From Janibacter sp. A1S7 (GTDB lineage Bacteria; Actinomycetota; Actinomycetes; Actinomycetales; Dermatophilaceae), in NCBI RefSeq assembly GCF_037198315.1, contig NZ_CP144913.1:2232001-2296000 (forward strand): a stretch of DNA of 64,000 bases, written 5' to 3'. The position numbers were made by a program, and so were the translations under genes. The notes beneath the pieces were generated by a model, which saw only the letters and a program-made list of their open reading frames with translations, made no database searches and was not told where the DNA came from. Shown here piece by piece: positions 50,582 to 58,333 of this stretch. Each line of letters starts with the position of its first letter. Within the stretch, counting starts at the first letter, position 1.

Positions 50582-51417
50582 CCGGCCGTGGCTCCGGGGC
50601 GCGGCTCGTGACGCCTGCCGTGGTCCTGGTCGTGGCGGTGACCGGTACGGCGCTCGTCGCCGTCCTCGCCACCAGCCTGGGGCTGTTGCCCCTCGTCGGC
50701 CGGCCCCGCCTGAGCGTGGACGGCTTCAGCGGTGTGGCGGGCGACCTGCGCGGTGCGGCGCAGGAGTCGCTCGTGACGGCCGTCGCCGCCACGGTGCTCG
50801 CCGCGATCATCGGCCTGACCATCGCCACGATCGTCGTGCGCGCCGGGCGCGGTGTCCGCCTCGTCATCGGGTGTGCCGTCGTGGCCCTGACCGTGCCGCA
50901 CCTCGTCGGTGCGGCAGCCACTGGGCTGCTGCTCTCCGACGTGGGTCTGGCCCAGCGCTGGTCCGGGGTCCCGGCCTCCTCGTGGCCCGACCTGGTCGGG
51001 GGACGGTGGCCGTGGGCCACCGTGCTGGAGCTGGCGTGGAAGGAGTCGGCTTTCGTCGCCCTGGTGGTGGTCGCCTCCATCGGGCGCCCCTACGCGCAGT
51101 TGCGCGAAGCGGCGGCGGTCCTCGGCGCGACCCCGAGGGCGCAGTGGCAGCGGGTCCTGCTCCCCCTGGCCGCTCCGGCCCTCACTGCCTCCTCGCTCAT
51201 CGTCTTCCTCTACTCACTCGGCACCTACGAGGTCGCGCGACTCCTCGGGCGTGCCTACCCCGAGCCGCTGCCGGTCATGGCCTATCGACTGTTCACCGAC
51301 ATCGACGTCACCGCGCGACCCCAGGCTGCGGCCACTGCGGTCGTCGCGACGGTGGTGGCGTTGACGGCCACCGGGATCACGCTGCCGATCCTGCGTCGGC
51401 TCGGGGCCGAACGATGA
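50578..51417 (+). CDS. ABC transporter permease (YnjC N-terminal-half-like)
   Basis: 279 residues with about six membrane spans. The EAA loop 'LREAAAVLGATPRAQWQRVLLPLAAPALTASSLIVFLYSL' contacts the ATPase. In E. coli YnjC is one ~500-residue protein with two permease halves; here each half is its own gene. ATG overlaps the ynjB-like stop, and its own stop overlaps the second permease start. Confidence 0.85.
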   Translation: MTGRGSGARLVTPAVVLVVAVTGTALVAVLATSLGLLPLVGRPRLSVDGFSGVAGDLRGAAQESLVTAVAATVLAAIIGLTIATIVVRAGRGVRLVIGCAVVALTVPHLVGAAATGLLLSDVGLAQRWSGVPASSWPDLVGGRWPWATVLELAWKESAFVALVVVASIGRPYAQLREAAAVLGATPRAQWQRVLLPLAAPALTASSLIVFLYSLGTYEVARLLGRAYPEPLPVMAYRLFTDIDVTARPQAAATAVVATVVALTATGITLPILRRLGAER

Positions 51418-52229
51418 GACTTCGGCCAGCCAACCACCGCGCGCCCAGCCGGTTGCGCCGCGCGACGGTCACGGCCGTGCTCGTGCTCTGGCTGGTCATT
51501 CCCCTCGTCCCGCTGGTGATGTGGACCGGGGCCGCGCGCTGGTCGGGTACGGCTCGGGCACCGCAGGATCTCGGGCTGGACGCGTGGCACGAGGCGTTGG
51601 ATGCAGGGGCCCTGACCGCCCTGGGCCGCTCCATGCTGCTGGGGGCTGTCGTGGCGCTGATCGCGACACCTCTCGGTGCCCTGGCGGGGCGGGCACTGGG
51701 ATGGCGACTGCTGCGCAGGCCCATCCCCCCTTCGCTCGTGCTGCTCGGGCCGGTGGCCCTGGCCCCCTTCGCCGTCGCCATGGGGTTGGACGTCGTCATC
51801 CTTCGGCTGGGCATCCCCGGAGAAGTCGCCGTGCTGCTCGTCCTGAGCGTGTTCGCACTGCCGTACACCACGTTCACCCTGCGGGCGACCTACCAGTCCC
51901 TGGACCCGGCGCTGGAGGAGCAGGCCCGTGTCCTCGGCGCCACCCCGGCCGGGGCTCGACGGCGCGTCACGCTCCCGGCCGCCACCAACGGACTGGTCAC
52001 CGCGGCGGGCCTGGCCTTCCTCGTCGGGTGGAGCGACTACGCCGTCACCCTGCTCATCGGGGGCGGCCAGATCATCACCGCACCCATGCTCATCGGCTCC
52101 GCGGCCGCCGGCTCGGGCAACGACGCCCTCACGGCGACCCTGGCCGTCCTGGCCAGCGTGCCACCGCTGGCCGCGCTCGCCGTCTACGCCACCGTGGTTG
52201 CCCGCACCACGGCGAAGGGGAACCGATGA
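51414..52229 (+). CDS. ABC transporter permease (YnjC C-terminal-half-like)
   Basis: 271 residues with about six membrane spans after an Arg-rich N-terminus. EAA loop: 'LEEQARVLGATPAGARRRVTLPAATNGLVTAAGLAFLVGWSDYAVTLLIG'. It completes the two-permease channel with the upstream protein. Start: ATG 51414 at a four-base overlap; the stop overlaps the ATPase start. Confidence 0.85.
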   Translation: MRLRPANHRAPSRLRRATVTAVLVLWLVIPLVPLVMWTGAARWSGTARAPQDLGLDAWHEALDAGALTALGRSMLLGAVVALIATPLGALAGRALGWRLLRRPIPPSLVLLGPVALAPFAVAMGLDVVILRLGIPGEVAVLLVLSVFALPYTTFTLRATYQSLDPALEEQARVLGATPAGARRRVTLPAATNGLVTAAGLAFLVGWSDYAVTLLIGGGQIITAPMLIGSAAAGSGNDALTATLAVLASVPPLAALAVYATVVARTTAKGNR

Positions 52230-53356
52230 CGCTCGCACTGCGTCTGTCCGCCATCACCCACCGGCACCCGGGCACGACCGGGGCGACCCTGTCCGACGTC
52301 GGGCTCGACGTGCGAGCGGGCCAGATGGTCGCCGTCCTCGGCCCTTCCGGATCCGGCAAGACCACGCTGCTGAGGGTCGCAGCCGGTCTGGAGTCCCCCG
52401 AGTCCGGTGAGGTCCTCCTCGACGGGGTGGACGTGTCCGACGTGCCACCCGAGCGACGTGACCTGACCATGATGTTCCAGAAGCCGCACCTCTTCCCCCA
52501 CCTGAACGTTGTGGACAACGTCGCCTTCGCCGACCGGCTGCGCAGCCGGGACCGCGCATCCAGTCGGGTCGCCGCACAGCGCTACCTCGACCTCGTCCAC
52601 CTCGGGGACCTCGGCCGCCGTCGACCGCGGCAGCTGTCCGGTGGACAGGAACAGCGTGTCTCCCTGGCGCGGGCCCTCGCCGCACAGCGCCGGGTGATGC
52701 TCCTGGACGAACCCTTCAGCAGTCTGGACACCGGTTTGCGTACCTCGATGCACCGGCTGCTGGATGAGGTCCGCGCCACCCTGGAGCCCACGATCGTCAT
52801 GGTGACCCACGACCTGGCCGAGGCCGAGCTCGCGGACCGTGTTGCCGTGCTCGTCGAGGGACGCATCCAGCAGTTCGACGTCCTCGGGGCGTTGTACACG
52901 GCGCCGCGCACACTCGCGGTCGCCCGACTGGTCGGTGGCTTCAACGAGGTGGCCGGCCGGGTCGACGGGGGCGTCCACCACTCGAGCCTGGGGTCCTTTT
53001 TCCTGCCCGGCGAGGTCGAGTCCACGGGCGCCTCGATCCTGGTGGTGCGCAAGGAGAGGCTGGAGCTGGCCCCCCTCGGCTCCCCCGGGTCGCTCACCGG
53101 TCTGGTCGTGCAGGTCCGCCAGTCCGGCGCCCATCAGGACGTGGTCGTGGCACTCGAGCAGCACGGCGTCGCAGCAGGACCCCGGGTCACGATCGAGGCA
53201 CGGCTGGGCTCGGACCGCCGCCCGGGCGACCGCACCGGGGTCCGCATGCCCGGGGCGGACGGACTCTGGGCGGTCCCCGATCCGGCGAGGACCGGATCGG
53301 GGACGCCACCGCCGGAGCCACGGCTGCGTGACCGGGCCTCCCTGGGCAGCGCATGA
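52226..53356 (+). CDS. ABC transporter ATP-binding protein (YnjD-like)
   Basis: 376 residues. Walker A 'GPSGSGKTTLL', Q-loop 'MMFQKPHLFPHL', signature 'LSGGQEQRVSLARAL', Walker B 'RVMLLDEPFSSLD' and the H-loop 'VMVTHD'. A C-terminal regulatory (TOBE-like) region begins near residue 245 with 'GRVDGGVHHSSLGSFFLPGEV', longer than in E. coli YnjD. It energises the YnjB/permease importer. It ends 30 bases before the tRNA-Arg gene on the opposite strand. The last 30 residues are low-complexity. Confidence 0.88.
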   Translation: MTLALRLSAITHRHPGTTGATLSDVGLDVRAGQMVAVLGPSGSGKTTLLRVAAGLESPESGEVLLDGVDVSDVPPERRDLTMMFQKPHLFPHLNVVDNVAFADRLRSRDRASSRVAAQRYLDLVHLGDLGRRRPRQLSGGQEQRVSLARALAAQRRVMLLDEPFSSLDTGLRTSMHRLLDEVRATLEPTIVMVTHDLAEAELADRVAVLVEGRIQQFDVLGALYTAPRTLAVARLVGGFNEVAGRVDGGVHHSSLGSFFLPGEVESTGASILVVRKERLELAPLGSPGSLTGLVVQVRQSGAHQDVVVALEQHGVAAGPRVTIEARLGSDRRPGDRTGVRMPGADGLWAVPDPARTGSGTPPPEPRLRDRASLGSA

Positions 53357-53387
53357 TGCTCCAGCACACGACCTCGGTGGTCGACCG

Positions 53388-53461
53388 CGCCCCCGGCGAG
53401 ACTCGAACTCGCGACCTCGGGATTAGAAAGCCCTTGCTCTGTCCAGCTGAGCTACGGAGGC
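53388..53461 (-). tRNA. tRNA-Arg(TCT)
   Basis: Read on the minus strand: acceptor stem GCCTCCG/CGGGGGC with one T-G pair, D-stem GCTC/GAGC, anticodon loop TTTCTAA with anticodon TCT, T-arm GCGAG-TTCGAGT-CTCGC, discriminator G. The CCA end is not encoded. The anticodon stem AGGGC/TCCCG pairs only at its three middle positions; the two flanking pairs are A-G and C-T. Confidence 0.9.
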
Positions 53462-53539
53462 ACGCCCACGACCGCGGTGGACCACGATCAGGGCGGGTTC
53501 AGTGTAGTGAGCCACCCCCGACCTGACATGATCGGGACC

Positions 53540-54217
53540 ATGTCCGCGAGAGTCATCGTGCGTGAGGCGGAGGTCGGCGACGGCACTGCCGACCTCGCAC
53601 TGCTCGACGACGGCGAGCGAGCCCGGGCCGGGCGCAAGCGCGACGCAGCCCCCTTCGTCACCGGCCACGCCCTCGTGCGCCGCACGCTGGGCGACCTGCT
53701 CGGCAGGGACCCCGCGAGCCTGTCCTTCGAGCGCCGGTGCACCACCTGCCGCAGCGAGCTGCACGGCAAGCCCAGCCTCGTCGACGCGCCCGGGTGGCAC
53801 TTCTCGCTCTCCTACACCTCGTCGCTGGCCGTCGTGGCCGTCGCGGAGGGGACCGACGTCGGGGTCGACACCGAGGACCTCACGGATGCGGACTTCGAGG
53901 GTTTTGCGGACGCCACGCTGGCACGCGAGGAGATCCGTGGCTTCGAGGGGCTGGACGGGTGTGACCTCCTCATCGCCCGGGCCCGGGTCTGGGCCCGCAA
54001 GGAGGCCATCCTCAAGGCGACCGGCCACGGTCTGGTCGTCGACCCCTCCGAGGTCCTCGTCTCCAGCCCGCTCGATCCGCCGGAGCTGCTCGCCTGGCGC
54101 GCCGAGGAGCCCGCACCTCCGGCGGTGTCCCTGGTCGACCTCGACCTCACGACTGCCAACCACCGCGCGGCCGTCGCCGGCCTCACCGACCAGCCGCTCG
54201 AGATCCTCGGCACCTGA
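53540..54217 (+). CDS. 4'-phosphopantetheinyl transferase superfamily protein
   Basis: 225 residues, Sfp-type pseudo-dimer. It loads phosphopantetheine from CoA onto carrier-protein serines. Motifs are 'WHFSLSYTSSLAVVAVAEGTDVGVDTEDL' (Mg2+-binding Asp/Glu) and 'RARVWARKEAILKATGHGL' (WxxKEA). The broad acceptor range of such enzymes means the target carrier protein is unknown; no polyketide or peptide synthase is near. Start: ATG 53540; the upstream frame adds 21 residues without similarity. Converges directly with the PrsW-type gene. Confidence 0.88.
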   Translation: MSARVIVREAEVGDGTADLALLDDGERARAGRKRDAAPFVTGHALVRRTLGDLLGRDPASLSFERRCTTCRSELHGKPSLVDAPGWHFSLSYTSSLAVVAVAEGTDVGVDTEDLTDADFEGFADATLAREEIRGFEGLDGCDLLIARARVWARKEAILKATGHGLVVDPSEVLVSSPLDPPELLAWRAEEPAPPAVSLVDLDLTTANHRAAVAGLTDQPLEILGT

Positions 54218-55444
54218 TCAGGCGATGCCGGCGAACTCGCGTCGTCGGGCGGTCATCGAGTCGAGCAGCACCCGCTCCCGGTGCAGCGTCTGCGCGTCCA
54301 CGGGGTGTTGGTGCATCCGTCGACGAAGCAGGGCCAGCTCCGAGGCGCAGTCCTGGAAGCTGCGCATGGACGTCGTCCCGACGCTCCCGCGGTGCTGCTT
54401 CGCCCACGAGCGCGCCTGTCGCCGGGCCTTCATCGACGAGAGCATCCCCACCTCGTCACTCGAGATCCACCCGGTCGCGGCGTACGGCATGAGGAACTCC
54501 CCGATGATCCGGCCCTCACGGCGTCGCGCCCACATGACGAAGGTCAGGAAGGCGACGAAGGTGACGAACCCGCCGGCCAGGCCCAGGAGCAGTCCGACGC
54601 CGGTGCCCGAGGCGGACAGGTTCCACAGCCCGTGCAGCAGCACGGCGGCGCACCACCCGAGGACGGGCGCGAGGACCTTCGTGGACCGTGAGTGCGAGAC
54701 GGCGGCCAGGCCGACACCGATCCCGGTCATCGTCGTGAACATCGGGTGCAGGAACGGGCTGACGATCCCGCGCATGACGAAGGTCATGGCGAACCCACCG
54801 AGGCCGTGCTCGATCGCCGCACCGGCGAAGTACTGGATGTTCTCGGTGAACGCGAAGCCCGCGGCGACGACGCCTGCGTAGACGATGCCGTCGGTCAGTC
54901 CGTTGAACTCGTGACGCATGAACCACCACATGACGAGCAGGAAGAGACCCTTGAAGGTCTCCTCCGTGAACGGCGCGATGAGCACGGCGGTGAGCATGGT
55001 GGCCGACTCCTCGTCGGTGACACCCATCAGGAAGGCACCGCCGAGCGAGTTGACGACGATCGCCAGCGCCGTCGACCCGAGCGCTCCGTAGAGGAAGGCG
55101 GTCACGAGGTAGCGCCACGGCTCGGCCTCGAAGCGATCGAGCCACAGGAAGAGCGGCAGCACCACCGTCAACGGCAGCAGTGCCGCGAGGAGTCCCATGG
55201 CCGTCCACACCACGCCGAAGCTGTAGCCGTAGAGCAGGGCGAAGAGGGAGGCGAGCACCAGGGAGACGGCGACGATGAGGCCGCCCAGCAGCCACCTGCG
55301 CAGCGTCGGTCGGGGTGTCGGGTTCATCTGCGCCTGGGCCGCGACGTACTGCGGGCTGTACTGCTGGTACTGCAGCCACGCCGGCTGCTCGTTCGGCGGC
55401 AGGGCGGGGTGCCCGGGCCGAGGTGGAGATGAACTCATCCCCAT
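54218..55444 (-). CDS. PrsW family intramembrane metalloprotease
   Basis: 408 residues with about eight membrane spans between residues 48 and 290. PrsW motifs: 'APFTEETFKGLF' (EE), 'AAGFAFTENIQYF' (E/N), 'PFLHPMFTTMTG' (H) and 'LLHGLWNLSA' (H). In Bacillus PrsW cleaves an anti-sigma factor; no transmembrane anti-sigma is found in this window, so the target is unknown. The cytosolic C-terminal tail (from about 310) is helical and charged. Start: ATG 55444; another ATG two codons on is possible. Confidence 0.9.
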   Translation of the reverse strand: MGMSSSPPRPGHPALPPNEQPAWLQYQQYSPQYVAAQAQMNPTPRPTLRRWLLGGLIVAVSLVLASLFALLYGYSFGVVWTAMGLLAALLPLTVVLPLFLWLDRFEAEPWRYLVTAFLYGALGSTALAIVVNSLGGAFLMGVTDEESATMLTAVLIAPFTEETFKGLFLLVMWWFMRHEFNGLTDGIVYAGVVAAGFAFTENIQYFAGAAIEHGLGGFAMTFVMRGIVSPFLHPMFTTMTGIGVGLAAVSHSRSTKVLAPVLGWCAAVLLHGLWNLSASGTGVGLLLGLAGGFVTFVAFLTFVMWARRREGRIIGEFLMPYAATGWISSDEVGMLSSMKARRQARSWAKQHRGSVGTTSMRSFQDCASELALLRRRMHQHPVDAQTLHRERVLLDSMTARRREFAGIA

Positions 55445-55517
55445 ACGCTAATCGAGCACGGGAGCAACGGACGCGACGATCAGATCCCGGTCGGTGTGGC
55501 TGACCGTCGGGGGTCGA

Positions 55518-55523
55518 TAGGGT
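55518..55523 (+). promoter_or_regulatory. -10 box of orn (leaderless)
   Basis: TAGGGT, seven bases before the GTG at 55531. It overlaps the alternative upstream GTG at 55522, so the shorter start is favoured. No Shine-Dalgarno is present. Confidence 0.5.
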
Positions 55524-55530
55524 GATCGGC

Positions 55531-56148
55531 GTGACTGCACCAACCCACACCTCGTCCGAACGCATCGTCTGGATCGACTGCGAGATGACCGGCCTCTCCC
55601 TCGAGCACGATGCGCTCATCGAGGTCGCCGCGCTGGTCACCGACTACGAGCTGGAGCAGGTGGGTGAGGGCATCGACGTCGTCATCCGCCCGCCCGAGGC
55701 CGCCCTGACGCAGATGAACGACTTCGTGCGCGACATGCACATCACCTCCGGGCTCCTCGACGTCCTCGCCGAGGGCATGTCATTGGCCGACGCCGAGGAG
55801 GCCGTGCTCGCGCACATCAAGCAGATCGTGCCCGAGGCCGGCAAGGCCCCCCTCGGCGGGAACAGCGTCGCGACGGACCGCACCTTCCTGCAACGGGACA
55901 TGCCCGACCTCGAGGGACACCTCCACTACCGGATGATCGACGTCTCCTCCATCAAGGAGCTCGCCCGTCGCTGGTACCCCCGCTCCTACTTCGCCTCACC
56001 GAAGAAGAACGGCGGCCACCGGGCCCTCGCCGACATCACCGAGTCGATCGCCGAGCTGCGGTACTACCGCGAAGCCGTCTTCCTGCCCCAGCCCGGCCTC
56101 GAGACGGCGGAGCTGAAGAAGATCTCGGCGAAGCACCAGGTCGGCTGA
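55531..56148 (+). CDS. orn: oligoribonuclease
   Basis: 205 residues, DEDDh 3'-5' exoribonuclease that degrades the last di- and oligoribonucleotides (including pGpG from c-di-GMP turnover). 'ERIVWIDCEMTGL' gives the first Asp/Glu, followed by 'HDALIEVAALVTD', 'LGGNSVATDRTFLQRDMP' and the final 'GGHRALADITESIAELRYYR' with His/Asp. Length matches the family. Start: GTG 55531, chosen from the -10 box position; 55522 is possible. Followed by a strong hairpin. Confidence 0.95.
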   Translation: MTAPTHTSSERIVWIDCEMTGLSLEHDALIEVAALVTDYELEQVGEGIDVVIRPPEAALTQMNDFVRDMHITSGLLDVLAEGMSLADAEEAVLAHIKQIVPEAGKAPLGGNSVATDRTFLQRDMPDLEGHLHYRMIDVSSIKELARRWYPRSYFASPKKNGGHRALADITESIAELRYYREAVFLPQPGLETAELKKISAKHQVG

Positions 56149-56160
56149 CCCACCGACACG

Positions 56161-56196
56161 AGGAGGCCCCCGGACGATCTCGTCCGGGGGCCTCCT
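56161..56196. terminator. bidirectional hairpin between orn and tRNA-His
   Basis: A perfect 16-base-pair stem (AGGAGGCCCCCGGACG / its complement) with a 4-base loop ATCT, only 12 bases after the orn stop. No U-tract follows, typical for actinobacterial I-shaped terminators. It would stop both orn and the oppositely transcribed tRNA-His. Confidence 0.8.
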
Positions 56197-56203
56197 GCCG
56201 TGG

Positions 56204-56277
56204 GGTGAGTAACGGGACTTGAACCCGCGACCCTCGCGACCACAACGCGATGCTCTACCAGCTGAGCTATACCCACC
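56204..56277 (-). tRNA. tRNA-His(GTG)
   Basis: Minus strand. Acceptor GTGGGTA/TACTCAC with an additional G(-1):C73 pair, the mark of tRNA-His. D-stem GCTC/GAGC, anticodon loop TTGTGGT with GTG, T-arm GCGGG-TTCAAGT-CCCGT. CCA is not encoded. Confidence 0.95.
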
Positions 56278-56383
56278 ATGCGCCCTGTCTTGGGCAGCGC
56301 GGACCATCGTACCTGCTCCGAAGCCGTGGTCATGACCACCCTGCCTCCAACGAGTTGCCGGCTCGATCAGGCACGATGGTCGG

Positions 56384-57142
56384 GTGACGACTTCCGCAAG
56401 CCCACAGCCCCCCTTCGCCCGCGTCCTGGGTGCGCTCCTCGCCCTGGCGGCCCTCATGGCCACCATGGTCCTCGCCGCCACCCCGGCGGACGCCCACGCC
56501 CGCCTGGAGGGCTCGAGCCCGCAGGACGGCGCCACGCTCGCCGCGGTCCCGCCCGAGATCATGCTGCGGTTCAACGAGCCCATCCAGGAGGGCCTGAACC
56601 AAGTCACCGTGAAGTCCGGCTCGACCGACGTCACCAAGGGTGACCCCCAGGTCGACGGCAGCAACGTCTACCAGCCGGTGGAGTACACGATGGATCCCGG
56701 CGAGTACACGGTCACGTACAAGGTCGTCAGCGCCGACGGTCACCCCGTGAGCGGATCCTTCACCTTCACCTACGCGCCCCCGGAGGGCGACGGCAAGGTC
56801 GAGCAGGACTCGCAGGCCACCCCCTTCTCCCCGTCGGAGAGCTCCTCGCCCACCACGCAGCCGAGCGAGACCACCGAGCCGAGCGAGTCCCCCAGCCCGA
56901 GCGAGACCACCGGTGGGGACGAGGGCGACTCGACTCCCGGCGAGAGTTCCACGAGCAGCGGCGAGTCCACGACGGCCCAGGACGACGCGAGCGTCGAGGA
57001 CGCCGACGAGACGGCCCAGGAGAGCACCTCACCGTGGTGGTGGGCCCTCGCCGCGGGTGCACTCGTCGTGGTCATCGGTGGGCTCGTGATGCTGGTCCGT
57101 GGGCGCCGCGACTCAGAGGACGACGAGTCCCCCCGCGACTGA
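56384..57142 (+). CDS. CopC-domain copper resistance protein with C-terminal membrane anchor
   Basis: 252 residues. Signal peptide (about 1-37, hydrophobic 'VLGALLALAALMATMVLAAT') with cleavage giving a mature N-terminus HARLEGSSP, so His38 can be a copper ligand as in CopC. The CopC beta domain ends near 'VVSADGHPVSGSFTFTYAP' with a second His. A ~70-residue Ser/Thr/Glu/Pro-rich linker leads to a membrane span (about 222-242) and a charged tail. It likely buffers or delivers extracytoplasmic copper. No CopD/YcnJ partner is adjacent. GTG at 56384. Confidence 0.88.
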   Translation: MTTSASPQPPFARVLGALLALAALMATMVLAATPADAHARLEGSSPQDGATLAAVPPEIMLRFNEPIQEGLNQVTVKSGSTDVTKGDPQVDGSNVYQPVEYTMDPGEYTVTYKVVSADGHPVSGSFTFTYAPPEGDGKVEQDSQATPFSPSESSSPTTQPSETTEPSESPSPSETTGGDEGDSTPGESSTSSGESTTAQDDASVEDADETAQESTSPWWWALAAGALVVVIGGLVMLVRGRRDSEDDESPRD

Positions 57143-57154
57143 CCCGTTCGACGC

Positions 57155-57188
57155 ACGAAGGCCCCGGAGGGATCTCCGGGGCCTTCGT
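57155..57188. terminator. bidirectional hairpin between the CopC gene and tRNA-Lys
   Basis: A 15-base-pair perfect stem starting ACGAAGGCCCCGGAG with a 4-base loop GGAT, 12 bases after the CopC stop. No T-run. Serves both converging transcription units. Confidence 0.8.
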
Positions 57189-57192
57189 CATG

Positions 57193-57268
<76 letters not shown>

Positions 57269-57337
57269 GCGAGGAGAGACATTAGCAGCATGCGGGGGTG
57301 TGGGCGAAATCGGCTGCCACGAGCCGATGCCGGGGAT

Positions 57338-57377
57338 GGCGAAGGGGGTCGGTCCGGCCGGACCGACCCCCTTCGCC
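57338..57377. terminator. 40-base perfect palindrome, terminator of the DUF3618 gene
   Basis: Arms GGCGAAGGGGGTCGGTC and its exact complement, 17 base pairs with a CGGCCG centre that is itself palindromic. It sits 15 bases after the DUF3618 stop (minus strand) and before tRNA-Lys. No T-run. Two copies of the recurrent CGAAGGGGG word form its stem. Confidence 0.75.
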
Positions 57378-57391
57378 TCGTGCGTCCTGGC

Positions 57392-57694
57392 TCACCATGA
57401 GCGCTTTTCGCGCTGGCGCTCCCACTTCTTGCGCTTGCGGTTGCCCGAGACGATCTTCAGCACGACGACCGCGCCCACAGCCGCCGCGGCCATGGCCACA
57501 CGATCCATGCGCAGCTCGCCGGAGTCGGTCCTGATCGCCTTGTCGAAGGACGCCTTCGCCGCCTCCTTCTGACGGGCGATGACGTTCTTGGGCGCGGCCC
57601 GCACGCTCAGCTCGTCGATCGTCTGGGCCAGTCGGTCACGGGTGGTGACGATGTCGTTCTCGAGCTTGGTGATGCTCGGGGTGTCGTTGCTCAC
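57392..57694 (-). CDS. DUF3618 domain-containing protein
   Basis: 100 residues. Helical N-terminus 'TKLENDIVTTRDRLAQTIDELSVRAAPKNVIARQKEAAKASF' typical of DUF3618, one membrane span ('VAMAAAAVGAVVVLKIVSG', about 67-85) and a basic C-terminal tail. Family members are small membrane-associated proteins of unknown function common in actinobacteria. ATG 57694; the Bcp gene lies 14 bases upstream on the same strand, so they are probably co-transcribed. Confidence 0.88.
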   Translation of the reverse strand: MSNDTPSITKLENDIVTTRDRLAQTIDELSVRAAPKNVIARQKEAAKASFDKAIRTDSGELRMDRVAMAAAAVGAVVVLKIVSGNRKRKKWERQREKRSW

Positions 57695-57708
57695 GTGGTG
57701 TTCCGTCC

Positions 57709-58179
57709 TTACTCGATGCCGAGGTCGCGGCGGATGCGGGCAACGTGGCCCGTCGCCTTGACGTTGTAACGGGCGTGGGTGACCACACCGTCTTCTCCGA
57801 CGACGACCGTCGAGCGAATGACTCCCTCGACGACCTTGCCGTACAACTTCTTCTCACCATATGCGCCCCACGCCGTCATCACGGACTTGTCGGCGTCGGA
57901 GAGCAGTGTGATCGTCAGCCCATCGCGCTCACGGAACCTCGCGAGCTTCTCGGGCTCGTCCGGGGAGATGCCCACGACCTCGGTGTCGACGGCGCGCAGT
58001 GCCTCCAGGGAGTCGCTGAAGTCGCAGGCCTGTGCGGTGCAGCCCGGCGTCATCGCCGCCGGGTAGAAGTAGACGATGACCCGCTTGCCGCGGAAGTCGC
58101 TCAACGACACGTCCGTGCCGGTGTCATCAGGGAGGGTGAAGTCCGGAGCGGGATCGCCCGGGGTGAGTCGCTCGCCCAC
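57709..58179 (-). CDS. bcp: thioredoxin-dependent thiol peroxidase (Bcp-type peroxiredoxin)
   Basis: 156 residues. It reduces peroxides with thioredoxin as donor. Peroxidatic C47 and resolving C52 in 'TPGCTAQACDF' give the atypical two-Cys BCP arrangement; 'GDPAPDFTLPDDTGTDVSLSDFRG' and 'VVGISPDEPEKL' are family landmarks. Start: GTG 58179 with GAGG seven bases upstream, giving standard length; a TTG at 58227 would add 16 residues with no similarity. Divergent from cbiM. Confidence 0.93.
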   Translation of the reverse strand: MGERLTPGDPAPDFTLPDDTGTDVSLSDFRGKRVIVYFYPAAMTPGCTAQACDFSDSLEALRAVDTEVVGISPDEPEKLARFRERDGLTITLLSDADKSVMTAWGAYGEKKLYGKVVEGVIRSTVVVGEDGVVTHARYNVKATGHVARIRRDLGIE

Positions 58180-58277
58180 GAATGCCTCGCAATCTGCCTG
58201 CGCGTCGGTGCCGGAGGACGTGATCAAACCTATCCCAGCGCAGCACCTCCCGGGCAGCCCGGGACTCGCCGACCAAG

Positions 58278-58294
58278 GTGCAAATGCTGTGCAA
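58278..58294. promoter_or_regulatory. direct repeat GTGCAA upstream of cbiM, candidate operator
   Basis: GTGCAA-ATGCT-GTGCAA (58278-58283 and 58289-58294), 11 bases apart, i.e. one helical turn, in the bcp-cbiM gap and 40 bases before the cbiM start. The stretch also reads as an imperfect TGCA...TGCA palindrome. It is the only AT-containing element in this promoter; a metal-responsive repressor site is plausible. Confidence 0.4.
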
Positions 58295-58333
58295 TAGTGG
58301 ATGTCCCACCCGACGACACGAGGAGATGCAGCG

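Noticed and set aside
53356-53540. tRNA-Arg as an integration site for a genomic island ending at the ynjD-like gene
   Set aside because: No integrase, no repeated tRNA 3' end and no change in base composition.
58179-58333. Cobalamin riboswitch upstream of cbiM
   Set aside because: None of the conserved B12-box words could be found in either orientation; recorded as absent rather than present.
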